Source: an uncultured Eubacteriales bacterium (GTDB lineage: Bacteria > Bacillota > Clostridia > Oscillospirales > Acutalibacteraceae). Taken from it: DNA of 64,000 nucleotides. Below the pieces are notes generated by a model. That model was not told where the DNA came from. It ran no database searches and was given only the letters and a program-made list of their open reading frames with translations. Both the position numbers and the translations under genes were made by a program. Below are positions 1 to 7,628 of the stretch, piece by piece (within the stretch, counting starts at the first letter, position 1; every line of letters starts with the position of its first letter). The DNA lies in assembly GCA_934561055.1 (NCBI GenBank), contig CAKTFN010000002.1:248001-312000 (forward strand). Reading direction: 5' to 3'.

Positions 1-25
1 ACTTGAGCGTTTTTACGGTTGCCAT
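1..25 (-). CDS. 5' end of an unidentified gene (cut by window edge)
   Basis: The first 25 bases, read on the minus strand, begin with ATG at 25 and give M-A-T-V-K-T-L-K before the window ends. A clear ribosome binding site (AAGGAGATG) lies about 8-16 bases upstream, which is the main reason to call it. Eight residues are too few to name a product. It lies downstream of the HAD gene on the same strand, 80 bases away, and could be co-transcribed with it. Confidence 0.55.
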
Positions 26-104
26 TATTATGTACATCTCCTTTTTAAGATTTTTTACCGTTTAATTTTAAGCCAAAAGGCTCGAAAAATCAATAGTATA
101 TTTG

Positions 105-755
105 TTAACAGCCGAGAACTTTTTGCGAAAGCTCGGAAATATCGCAAAGAACCGGACAGCCTGTTTTCAAAAGCCGTTCTTTTGAGTTGTGGCCGTTTGC
201 AATAAAAATGCAGTCACAGCCGATTGCGTTCGCCGTTTCAAGGTCATGAAGCGTATCGCCGACAAAAACAACTCTTTTCGGGTCGGCCTTGCTTTCCGAA
301 AGCCACTGCTTCGCAACGGTGGTTTTTCCTTTTCCTAGGTCGTTTTCCGTTCCGAGAATTGCGTCAAAAACCTTTGAAATTTCAAAGCGTGTGACCTGAG
401 GAACGAGTCTTTCATGACCCGTTGCGGAAATTACGGCCTGGCGGACGCCGTTTTCAAAAAGGGTTTTGAGAACATTTTCCGCATTTTTGAAAAGGAAGGT
501 TTCCGGAAACTTTTTTTCGTATTTTTCAACGTAATCATCGGCAAGTTTGAGATAATCGACCTTTGAAAAGTCAAAGCCGATAAGCTCGTAAAAATCAACA
601 ATCGGGAAGCCGAAATGTTCAAGATAAAATTCCTTCGACGGAACCTTTTCGATTCCGTTTTCTTCAAGAAGTTCCTTCATGATTGAAATGTTCATCTCAA
701 GGTCGTCAAGAAGCGTTCCGTTCCAATCCCAAAGGACAAAATCATAATTTTTCAT
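105..755 (-). CDS. HAD-superfamily hydrolase, phosphoglycolate-phosphatase-like
   Basis: 216 aa, a normal length for the Gph/beta-PGM-like subfamily. Motif I reads D10-W-N-G-T14, motif II ends in Ser110 (VISATG), motif III Lys is 142 or 144 (GKGKTT) and motif IV is GDTLHD (166-171). The cap is the helical insertion after motif I (about 18-85). Such enzymes hydrolyse small phosphate monoesters in the cytoplasm using Asp10 as nucleophile. The usual second Asp of motif I (general acid/base, DxD) is Asn12 here. The substrate cannot be read from the sequence. ATG at 755 starts at the expected first strand. Confidence 0.9.
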   Translation of the reverse strand: MKNYDFVLWDWNGTLLDDLEMNISIMKELLEENGIEKVPSKEFYLEHFGFPIVDFYELIGFDFSKVDYLKLADDYVEKYEKKFPETFLFKNAENVLKTLFENGVRQAVISATGHERLVPQVTRFEISKVFDAILGTENDLGKGKTTVAKQWLSESKADPKRVVFVGDTLHDLETANAIGCDCIFIANGHNSKERLLKTGCPVLCDISELSQKVLGC

Positions 756-971
756 AGTTCTTTTCTGTTCCTTAATATTATATCCGCAAGAGCGGTTCGT
801 TTCTTTAATGATAAAACATTAAGCGGATTTTGTCAACCGAAAAGCCTGCGTTGCCTTCATTCGCCGTTGCGTCACCGCTCTTTGATTTCCGGGCAGTGGC
901 AATTCAAAAAAACGTGAATAGTATAAATCAGGAAACACAAAATTTTTCCGATTTCGGACGGGGGTATTAAG

Positions 972-2054
972 ATGAGCAACAAAAAGAAGATTTTTCTCGC
1001 CGCAAACAGTCCTTACGGCTTTGTTTCGTTTTTTGACGAACTGTATAATCCTTACCGTGACTGCAGAGCATATATTATCAAAGGCGGACCCGGAACGGGA
1101 AAATCGTCTTTGATGAAAAAAATCGCCGAAAAAGGCGAAGAAAAGGGCTTTGACGTGATTCGGGTTTTTTGCAGCAGCGACCCGGAAAGCCTTGATGCGG
1201 TGATGATTCCGGAGCTTTCACTTTCCGTTGCCGACGGAACCGCTCCGCACGTTCTTGAACCGAAGTTCCCCGGAGCGGCGGAGAACATAATCAATCTCGG
1301 CGCATTTTGGAACGAAAAGGAACTTTTTGAAAAACGGGACGAAATTCGGGCACTGAGTCTTGAAAATTCGATTTTTCACCGAAGAGCTTCTCGCTTCCTC
1401 GCCGCCGCGGGTCCGATTGAAAAGGAGAATGAAAAGCTTCTTTCTCCGCTTGTTCTTGAAGACAAACTTTCCGGCTTCGCCTCAAGATTTTGTGCAAGAG
1501 AAACCCCGAAAAAGAAAAATTCCGTCCCCGGAAGAAAAAGCGTCTGCCTTCTTTCCGGAATAACGCCGAAGGGAGTCGTTTTTTTCGACGAAACGGTGAA
1601 AGCCTTTTCAACGAGAATAATCGGAGTTGAGGACGAATACTGTTGCTGCGCCGGAATGCTCCTTGAAAGAATCGGTGAAACGGCGGCAAAAAACGGCTGG
1701 AACGTAATCTTCTGCCGCTGTCCGATGAGACCGAAGGAATATTGCGAGCATCTGATCATTCCGGAAGCTTCACTTTCTCTTGTTTCGCTCAGAAGCAGCC
1801 ATAGGTTTTCTCTTCCGATTTCACGAACGGTTCACGTCAGACGTTTTTTGAAAGACGGCGGAAAAACGGACTCAAAGCGTCGGCTTTTGCTGAACCGAAC
1901 GCTTTCAAACAATCTTGTTGAAAGTGCGGTTGAAATGCTCTTTGAGGCAAAGAAGGTTCACGACGGGCTTGAAAAGCTGTATATTGAAAGCATGGATTTT
2001 GAAAAGCTCAACGAATTTTCGGAAAAATTCATTTTTTCGCTTTTTGCCGAATAA
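972..2054 (+). CDS. Two-lobed P-loop ATPase of the PRK06851 type, second P-loop lost
   Basis: 360 aa. The N-terminal lobe has a perfect Walker A, GGPGTGKSS (38-46), preceded by a phrase of the form ANSPYGFVSFFDE. Residues about 191-275 repeat the same layout (SGITPKGVVFFDE, then a strand-loop-helix, then IIPEASLSL matching MIPELSLSV of the first lobe), but the glycine-rich loop is replaced by GVEDEYCCC (218-226). It resembles a conserved Firmicutes ATP-binding protein family of unknown role that carries two such lobes. Likely cytoplasmic. A GGGGG stretch about 8 bases upstream serves as ribosome binding site. Confidence 0.75.
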   Translation: MSNKKKIFLAANSPYGFVSFFDELYNPYRDCRAYIIKGGPGTGKSSLMKKIAEKGEEKGFDVIRVFCSSDPESLDAVMIPELSLSVADGTAPHVLEPKFPGAAENIINLGAFWNEKELFEKRDEIRALSLENSIFHRRASRFLAAAGPIEKENEKLLSPLVLEDKLSGFASRFCARETPKKKNSVPGRKSVCLLSGITPKGVVFFDETVKAFSTRIIGVEDEYCCCAGMLLERIGETAAKNGWNVIFCRCPMRPKEYCEHLIIPEASLSLVSLRSSHRFSLPISRTVHVRRFLKDGGKTDSKRRLLLNRTLSNNLVESAVEMLFEAKKVHDGLEKLYIESMDFEKLNEFSEKFIFSLFAE

Positions 2055-2163
2055 GTCTTTAAAGAACGGGAATACTGAATTTGACCATTGTTCGGCGGAA
2101 ACGAGCCGCATCGGTCAAAGCACAGATATTTCCGGAATCTTCCGGCTAAAGGAGCATATCAAC

Positions 2164-2412
2164 ATGAAAAAATTCGTTTCAATTCTTCTCGCCGCCGTAC
2201 TCACACTCGGCCTTGTTTTCCTGACCGGTTGCGGTGAAGGCGGAGACATGACGACTTCAAAGCCGTCCTCCGGCATAACAACGGAAAGCGGCAGTGTTTC
2301 CGAATCTTCACGCGAAAGCTCAAACTCAAGCCGTGAAAGCACGAGCGAAGAAAGCACCGTAAAGGGGAGCACGTCTTCCGCTTCCGAATCTTCTTCAAAA
2401 ACTGCGGAATAA
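2164..2412 (+). CDS. Small Ser-rich lipoprotein
   Basis: 82 aa. A signal peptide (residues 1-22) ends in a lipobox L20-T-G-C23, so Cys23 should be lipidated and the rest exposed outside the membrane. The remainder is almost entirely Ser, Glu, Thr and Lys with no predicted fold, like a stalk or spacer. Start chosen at ATG 2164 because AAAGGAG sits at 2148-2154; a longer upstream reading in the same frame lacks one. No function is recognisable. It follows the P-loop gene by 109 bases and ends before a strong terminator. Confidence 0.75.
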   Translation: MKKFVSILLAAVLTLGLVFLTGCGEGGDMTTSKPSSGITTESGSVSESSRESSNSSRESTSEESTVKGSTSSASESSSKTAE

Positions 2413-2447
2413 GGCGACGCATTTGAACCTCATTCCGAAAGAAGAAC

Positions 2448-2488
2448 AAAAACCGCCGAACCGGATCAATCCGTCGGCGGCTTTTTGT
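2448..2488. terminator. Bidirectional rho-independent terminator
   Basis: Stem CCGCCGA (2453-2459) with TCGGCGG (2474-2480), flanked by A5 on the left and T5 on the right, between convergent genes. It can serve the lipoprotein gene on plus and the glycerophosphotransferase gene on minus. Confidence 0.85.
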
Positions 2489-2489
2489 T

Positions 2490-3665
2490 TCAACCGAATT
2501 TTTCAATAACATATTCCGCAATGCGTTTTGTGCTTTCTCCGTTGCAGGCGGACATAAATTTTTCTTTGAACGGAAGAATTTTTTCCGATTCAAAGTTTTT
2601 ACTTTTGATTGCGGAAACGATTTCATCGGTGTCGGTGACGAGCTTTCCGGGAATGAAGCTTTTGTAATCATAGTAAAAGCTTCTGTCGCGGTCATATTCC
2701 TCAAGGTCATACGCAAAAAAGAGCATCGGCTTTTGAAGAAGAGAAAACTCAAAAATCAGCGATGAGTAATCCGCAATCAGAATATCTGCGGCACAAAGAG
2801 CGACGTCCGTTTTGATGAGATTCGACGCATTGAAAACAAAAGAGGAATATTTTTCCTTTTCCTCCTTCGTCAGGTCAAACTTCTTCGCCGTGAAAGGATG
2901 AAGCTTCAAAACAAGAACATATTCGTCGGAAAGAGCAAAAGAAAGCTTTTCAAGGTCAAGACGGTTTTCGTTATACGATTCGTCCGGATTGTTTCCGCGG
3001 AAAGTCGGCGCATAGAGAATGATTTTTCGTTTTCCGATTTCCGGAAAAAGGTTCAGAAGTTTTTCTCTCGCCGATGAAACAAAGCTTTCGTCGAAGAAGA
3101 TATCCGTTCGCGGCGTTCCGAGAGGTTTGATGATTTCCTCTTTGCAGCCGAAGGCCTCGGCGTAGTTCGGCGCAACGGCCTTTGAAGAGACGAAAACGTC
3201 GGTATATGTGTTGTGCATCGGGAAGCGAAGCATTGTTTTTCTGTCTCCGCCCCAAGCGAGGTCAAGGGTCGAATATCCCCATTTTTTGAAAGCTCCGCAG
3301 GCGTGCCAAAGCTGAACGACCAAAGAGCCTTCTCTCGGTTTACGGACATAGACCGGGTCGAAGTTGTCCGTCAAAAAAACACACTTGCTTTTTGCGTAAT
3401 ATTTTTCAAACTTAAAATTGAAAAAGAACCGCTTTATTCCGTTTTTCGGGGAATTCATGACACGGCAGTCGTAGCCGTTCTCTTTGAAATAATTATAAAG
3501 CCCGACCATGTTGTCCGGCATTTCGGAATAATTTTTATTGTAAGCAAAAAGAATCAGTTTTTCGTTGACGGGCGACCTTTTAAAAATTTCAAAGCAAAGC
3601 GGCCAAAGAAAAAAGAAGAGGATTTGTCTTCTTAAAACGACAATCATTTTTTTGATTTTGTTCAT
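2490..3665 (-). CDS. CDP-glycerol glycerophosphotransferase family protein (TagB/TagF-like)
   Basis: 391 aa, matching the catalytic domain of teichoic-acid-type polymerases without the extra N-terminal glycosyltransferase found in long TagF proteins. Diagnostic phrases are VVQLWHACGAFKKWGY with its His, LYAPTFRG, VLKLHPF and the nucleotide-binding end ADYSSLIFEFSLLQKPMLFF. A hydrophobic stretch at 9-28 suggests peripheral or single-pass membrane attachment on the cytoplasmic face. The expected reaction is transfer of glycerol phosphate (or a related polyol phosphate) from a CDP donor to a growing surface polymer. No other wall-polymer gene is adjacent, so the actual acceptor is unknown. Confidence 0.88.
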   Translation of the reverse strand: MNKIKKMIVVLRRQILFFFLWPLCFEIFKRSPVNEKLILFAYNKNYSEMPDNMVGLYNYFKENGYDCRVMNSPKNGIKRFFFNFKFEKYYAKSKCVFLTDNFDPVYVRKPREGSLVVQLWHACGAFKKWGYSTLDLAWGGDRKTMLRFPMHNTYTDVFVSSKAVAPNYAEAFGCKEEIIKPLGTPRTDIFFDESFVSSAREKLLNLFPEIGKRKIILYAPTFRGNNPDESYNENRLDLEKLSFALSDEYVLVLKLHPFTAKKFDLTKEEKEKYSSFVFNASNLIKTDVALCAADILIADYSSLIFEFSLLQKPMLFFAYDLEEYDRDRSFYYDYKSFIPGKLVTDTDEIVSAIKSKNFESEKILPFKEKFMSACNGESTKRIAEYVIEKFG

Positions 3666-3935
3666 AGCTTTCTCTCCAAGCGGTTAATCGGTTGTTTAAT
3701 TATACCAAGGCGGTTTTTGATTGTCAAATTAAAATGCGCCTTTCCCGTTTTCAAGTGATTCGATTTTTTCAGCCGCACAAAAAACGTACTCATTCGCAAA
3801 CCTCAAGGGTCAACGGGATATTTCTTCATTCTTGAGAGTTCTTTCAATTTGATTGGTGATTTTTCACAAAAAATCGGAGCTTATTTTATTAATTTTGACC
3901 GATTGGTAGAAACGCATTTTTTTTGCAAAAAAGGC

Positions 3936-3964
3936 TTGCAATTTGCTGAAATCTGATGTATTAT
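3936..3964 (+). promoter_or_regulatory. Sigma-A promoter of an orphan transcription unit
   Basis: TTGCAA (3936-3941), exactly 17 bases, then TATTAT (3959-3964). Predicted start near 3971. No open reading frame follows before the terminator at 4059-4088. Confidence 0.65.
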
Positions 3965-3970
3965 ATGCTT

Positions 3971-4090
3971 GCAGTTGAGGCGAGTGAGAGCTCACTCAAC
4001 CGCCTGAATAATTTTGACAGTTTCTATATCAATGTTTTCTTCGTATTTTCTCCTTTTTAAAAGCGCTCGGCTTCTCCCCGGGCGTTTTTA
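3971..4090 (+). ncRNA. Candidate small RNA, about 120 nt
   Basis: Lies in the 576-base gap between the glycerophosphotransferase gene and nrdR. It begins 7 bases after a near-consensus promoter, opens with a hairpin (GAGTGAG 3982-3988 pairing CTCACTC 3991-3997, extendable through GGC/GCC with a bulge), runs through a U-rich middle with a pyrimidine tract, and ends in a GC-rich hairpin with a T run (4059-4090). It does not match the 6S, 4.5S/SRP, tmRNA or RNase P features I know, and no ribosome binding site with start codon is seen. The rest of the gap (3666-3935) is AT-rich with nothing identified. Confidence 0.45.
4059..4090 (+). terminator. Terminator of the candidate small RNA
   Basis: AAAAGCGCTCGG pairs with CCGGGCGTTTT across a short pyrimidine loop (one bulged G, one G-U pair), followed by T5. 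Confidence 0.65.
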
Positions 4091-4158
4091 ACTGCTCATT
4101 TATATTCTCTTTTAGAATATTTGTTAAAATTTGCAATTCTTCGTCAATATCTTTTTGA

Positions 4159-4188
4159 TTGACAGAAAAAAGAAAAGTGTGCTATAAT
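4159..4188 (+). promoter_or_regulatory. nrdR promoter
   Basis: TTGACA (4159-4164), 18 bases, TATAAT (4183-4188): both hexamers are perfect consensus. Predicted start near 4195, leaving a leader of about 47 bases before nrdR. Confidence 0.8.
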
Positions 4189-4241
4189 TTAACGGTATTT
4201 TTATTGACCGCTTGACGGTTTTTTAGAAAGGCGGAGAAAAA

Positions 4242-4697
4242 ATGAAATGTCCTTTTTGCGGCTTTTCCGAAAGCAAAGTCATTGACTCCCGTCCGACGGA
4301 TGAGGGCGAGAGAATCAGAAGAAGGCGTGAATGCGTCTCGTGTTCAAGAAGGTTCACGACTTATGAAATTATTGAAAGCGTTCCGATAATCGTTGTCAAA
4401 AAAGACAAGTCGAGAGAAGCTTTTGACCGCGTGAAACTTTTCAACGGAATGCTCCGTGCGTGCGAAAAGCGCCCAGTTTCAATCGCTCAGATTGAAAAAG
4501 TCGTTACCGACATTGAAGCCGAGCTTCAAAACTCGCTTGACCGTGAGGTCACGTCGGTTCACATCGGAGAGCTTGCAATGGACAAGCTCAAACTCCTTGA
4601 CGAGGTTGCTTATGTTCGTTTTGCTTCGGTGTATCGCCAATTCAAGGATATCAACACCTTCATGGAAGAACTTGCAAAGCTCCTCGGAGAAAAGTAA
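4242..4697 (+). CDS. nrdR: Transcriptional repressor NrdR
   Basis: 151 aa, full family length. The N-terminal zinc ribbon shows C3-P-F-C6 and C-V-S-C, followed by the characteristic basic stretch RIRRRREC and RRFTTYE, then the ATP-cone domain (about 49-140). NrdR senses (d)ATP and represses ribonucleotide reductase operons by binding NrdR boxes. No nrd genes are in this window, so its targets lie elsewhere. GGCGGAG precedes the ATG by 6 bases, and a consensus promoter sits upstream. Confidence 0.97.
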   Translation: MKCPFCGFSESKVIDSRPTDEGERIRRRRECVSCSRRFTTYEIIESVPIIVVKKDKSREAFDRVKLFNGMLRACEKRPVSIAQIEKVVTDIEAELQNSLDREVTSVHIGELAMDKLKLLDEVAYVRFASVYRQFKDINTFMEELAKLLGEK

Positions 4698-4703
4698 AAA
4701 AAC

Positions 4704-4743
4704 GTTCCGCAGTTTCGGCCGAGCCGTATTGCGGAACTTCGTT
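4704..4743 (+). terminator. Terminator after nrdR
   Basis: Perfect 8-bp stem GTTCCGCA (4704-4711) with TGCGGAAC (4730-4737), followed by TTCGTTT. The T tract is weak, so read-through into the acetyltransferase gene is possible. Confidence 0.55.
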
Positions 4744-4800
4744 TAATATTACCCTGCGGTTTTCTTCATAACAAAAAACAAATCACGGAGGAAAGAAGAA

Positions 4801-5415
4801 ATGGAAAACAACGCCGAAAAGCTGCACAGCAAAGAACTTTATTTCCCCGAAGACGAAAGCCTGATGAAAGAGCAGCTTCTCTGCCTTGAAAAGCTTTATG
4901 ATTACAATATGACGCGTCCTCTCGAGCAGGAAAAGAGGAAGGAGCTTCTTTCAAAAATGTTCGCCGAAATCGGGGAGGGTTGCTACATTGAGCCGCCGCT
5001 TCATGCAAATTGGGGCGGAAAGCACGTTCATTTCGGAAAAGATATTTACGCAAACTTCAATCTTACCCTCGTTGACGACACGTACATTTATGTCGGAGAC
5101 TGCACAATGTTTGCGCCGAACGTTACGGTTGCAACGGCCGGCCATCCGATTCTTCCGTCGCTGCGCGAAAAAGCGTATCAATACAATATGCCCGTCAGAA
5201 TCGGAAGAAACTGCTGGATAGGTTCCGGCGCACTGATAATGCCAGGAGTCACAATCGGAGACAATTCCGTCATCGGTGCAGGTTCGGTGGTCACAAAGGA
5301 TATTCCGGAAAACGTTGTTGCCGTCGGAAATCCGTGCCGTGTTCTGAGAAAAATCGGAGAAAAGGACAGAGAGTATTATTACAAGGAAATGAGAATTCCG
5401 AAAGAGCTTCTTTGA
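4801..5415 (+). CDS. Sugar O-acetyltransferase, maltose/galactoside acetyltransferase family
   Basis: 204 aa. An N-terminal helical Mac domain (about 8-60) is followed by a left-handed beta-helix made of hexapeptide turns (about 70-190), the NodL/LacA/Maa layout. The catalytic His lies in the phrase TVATAGHP, and the C-terminal turns read GSGALIMPGVTIGDNSVIGAGSVVTKDIP. It transfers acetyl from acetyl-CoA to a sugar hydroxyl in the cytoplasm, active as a trimer in this family. GGAGGAAAG lies about 6 bases before the ATG. It converges with the TetR gene, only 3 bases apart, with no terminator between. Confidence 0.92.
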   Translation: MENNAEKLHSKELYFPEDESLMKEQLLCLEKLYDYNMTRPLEQEKRKELLSKMFAEIGEGCYIEPPLHANWGGKHVHFGKDIYANFNLTLVDDTYIYVGDCTMFAPNVTVATAGHPILPSLREKAYQYNMPVRIGRNCWIGSGALIMPGVTIGDNSVIGAGSVVTKDIPENVVAVGNPCRVLRKIGEKDREYYYKEMRIPKELL

Positions 5416-5418
5416 ATT

Positions 5419-6054
5419 TTAATCCTTATTCTCTTTATAGAAGGAATATTCTTTGTAATAATCGCCGTCTTTTTGTGCCTTTGAGCCGAAAACATAGGTA
5501 TAGCTCAAAAATCTCGCCATATCTTTGGGCGGAATTTTCATTCCGTCGTTCATCCATTCAAGAATCGTTGTAATAATTCCCGAAAGGGCAAAGGTTGTCA
5601 TGTAATATCTCGGGTCGTTTTCGGGATAAACTTTTGCGGAATCGGGAATTACACAGCGGACTGCACACTTGATTTTTTCGGCAAGGTGATTGTTGCAGTC
5701 ATTTCGGGTTATAAATTTGCAAACGCTGTAATTGTCACGGCAGAATTCAAGGAATCTTGAGCAGTAGGTGACAAAACTTTCAATGTCCGTAAAGTTGCTT
5801 TTGAATTTCACAACCGTTTCAAGGAAGAACGCATAAATTTCCTGCTGAATTTTGTCCATCATGTCAAAGATGTCGTTGTAATAAAGATAAAACGTTGAAC
5901 GGTTGACGTCCGCCTTCGTTGTGAGTTCCGTAACGGTGATTTGATTAATGTTCTTTTTTTCAAGAAGACCGAAAAGACTCTCGCGAAGGCTTTTTTTCGT
6001 CCTTTTAACCCTTCTGTCTTCTTTACTGCTGTTGAAATCAAAATTTTCCGCCAT
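5419..6054 (-). CDS. TetR/AcrR family transcriptional regulator
   Basis: 211 aa. The N-terminal DNA-binding domain (about 18-65) contains the typical sequence ITVTELTTKADVNRSTFYLYY. The C-terminal ligand domain resembles the TetR_C_8 type seen in DhaS-like regulators, with several aromatic and Cys residues. It is transcribed away from the duplicated membrane protein gene at 6247, with a 192-base shared control region holding a promoter and an inverted repeat, so it most likely regulates that gene and itself. The ligand is unknown. Confidence 0.9.
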   Translation of the reverse strand: MAENFDFNSSKEDRRVKRTKKSLRESLFGLLEKKNINQITVTELTTKADVNRSTFYLYYNDIFDMMDKIQQEIYAFFLETVVKFKSNFTDIESFVTYCSRFLEFCRDNYSVCKFITRNDCNNHLAEKIKCAVRCVIPDSAKVYPENDPRYYMTTFALSGIITTILEWMNDGMKIPPKDMARFLSYTYVFGSKAQKDGDYYKEYSFYKENKD

Positions 6055-6126
6055 TTTTACCTCCTGTTAAAAGACAGTTTTGCCAAGCTTTGTTGTGAAA
6101 GCCACAAAATCAACCTTGAATAATGG

Positions 6127-6210
6127 TTGCAAAACTGACAAAATGTTGTATAATTTGACAAGTGTTAAAGAATAAACAGGTGTTGATTAACTCTTATTAT
6201 ATACCTGTTT
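6127..6210 (+). promoter_or_regulatory. Divergent control region: promoter and inverted repeat
   Basis: On plus, TTGCAA (6127-6132), 16 bases, TATAAT (6149-6154) forms a good promoter for the membrane protein gene. Downstream, AAACAGGT (6174-6181) and ACCTGTTT (6203-6210) form a perfect 8-bp inverted repeat that could be an operator or a leader hairpin. TetR operators are usually shorter and contiguous, so operator identity is only a guess. Confidence 0.5.
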
Positions 6211-6246
6211 TAAAAAAAATCAATCTTTTTTTACGGAGTCCTTTTT

Positions 6247-7509
6247 ATGATTACTGAAACCAGACTTTCCGCGGCACTGAAAAAAAGAAGAACCGCCCTT
6301 TATACTTTTGCCGCGGCGGCGGTTTATTTTTTTGTTTTTGCTTTTCTCGAAAATCCGATGAAAAGCACAATCAGCGACATCGGACGGACGAGGCTTCCGC
6401 TTCTTGCCGTCTACTGCATTCTTCTTCCGCTTTGCGACATTGTGAATTTGAGATACATGATTCGCGCGTTCAAAATCAAAGCGCCGATTCTTGAAAATCT
6501 TTTCATCGTTTCAAATGTTTGCGTCGGTTTTGTCGCAACAACACTGATGCCGATTCCCGGAACGGAGGTTTCAACTTTTTCGGTCCTTCTTCATTGGCTG
6601 ACCGGTTTCGGAAACATTATTCTCAACGCAACGGTTGTTCTTCTTCTTTGCCTTCGCCTTTCAAAAAGAGAAAAGAGCAAAAAAGGGAAGCTCCTTTTCG
6701 CCGTCGGAACGGCCGGCTGCATTTTTGACCTTCTTTTCTTTGTTGTAATGTCCATAATCAAGGGCGGCGTTCAAAAAGGGAAAAACGGACTTTATGAAAT
6801 CATTCCGATTGTTTTCACTCACATTGTTCTTTTTTCAATCAACCACACGAATCTTTTTTCTCAGAAGAAGGAGCGTGACGCCGAAGAAAAGACGATTGTT
6901 CCGAAAGACGAAAGCGTTTTTTCTTCCGTTTCGGAGTTTTTCCTTGTTGCAGGCTGGCTTTTCTTTTTCTTTTATTCCTTCGTCAGAAACCCGATTCATT
7001 ACACAATCAGCATGACCGGACTCGATTATCCGCTCGGTTTCGGTGTAACCTGCGCTTTGATAAGCGTCGGCCTTACCCTTAATTTCATTCTTGCGTTCAA
7101 AAGAAGCGGTTATAAAAACGTTCTGACTTATGTCATTGCAATCGGCGGTTCGCTTTCACTCATGGTTTGCGTTTTTGCACCGACAACTCACAGCGGCAAC
7201 GGGCTTGACCCGGTTCATTCAACCGCGGCGGTCGCTTTCTTCATTCTGATTATGGCAGCGGTTTCTCTTTTCTGCCTTTCAAAGAGAAAGGAACACAAGG
7301 CCTATCTTCCGCTCTCTCTTGTGATGCTTTCCCTTCTTGCGATGACTCTTCTCGTTGCATACGTCATGAACATTCTCCTTGACCAGAAATACGGAAGAAC
7401 GGGGCTCGTTGAAGTCATTCCTCTTCAGTATATCTATGTTTTCCTTTTCATTGAAAACTTTACCGACCTTCTCAAAAAGGACGAAAAGGAAAAAGCCGTT
7501 TTAAAATAA
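6247..7509 (+). CDS. Polytopic membrane protein with two tandem homologous halves
   Basis: 420 aa with about 12 hydrophobic segments. Half A (about 20-204) and half B (about 230-405) share the same landmarks in order: FLENPMKSTISDIG against FVRNPIHYTISMTG, a small-residue Pro loop and His in the third/fourth segments, and GLYEIIPIVF against GLVEVIPLQY. They are joined by a charged cytoplasmic-looking linker (205-228). The (N)P-x-x-x-TIS phrase recalls DUF998-type proteins, but I cannot assign the family firmly. Function is unknown; divergence from a TetR regulator suggests an inducible transporter or membrane-stress protein. Confidence 0.75.
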   Translation: MITETRLSAALKKRRTALYTFAAAAVYFFVFAFLENPMKSTISDIGRTRLPLLAVYCILLPLCDIVNLRYMIRAFKIKAPILENLFIVSNVCVGFVATTLMPIPGTEVSTFSVLLHWLTGFGNIILNATVVLLLCLRLSKREKSKKGKLLFAVGTAGCIFDLLFFVVMSIIKGGVQKGKNGLYEIIPIVFTHIVLFSINHTNLFSQKKERDAEEKTIVPKDESVFSSVSEFFLVAGWLFFFFYSFVRNPIHYTISMTGLDYPLGFGVTCALISVGLTLNFILAFKRSGYKNVLTYVIAIGGSLSLMVCVFAPTTHSGNGLDPVHSTAAVAFFILIMAAVSLFCLSKRKEHKAYLPLSLVMLSLLAMTLLVAYVMNILLDQKYGRTGLVEVIPLQYIYVFLFIENFTDLLKKDEKEKAVLK

Positions 7510-7528
7510 GCAAATATTCAAACCATAT

Positions 7529-7572
7529 AAAAGCCGTGGAAACAAACTCGTTTTCCACGGCTTTCTTTTTTG
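7529..7572 (+). terminator. Terminator
   Basis: AAAAGCCGTGGAAA pairs perfectly with TTTTCCACGGCTTT (7551-7564) around an 8-base loop, followed by CTTTTTT. Confidence 0.85.
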
Positions 7573-7628
7573 GTTTTTCGTCTGAAAAAGCTTTTTATGT
7601 TTTGCGAAGGACGGCCGGTTAAGCTTTT

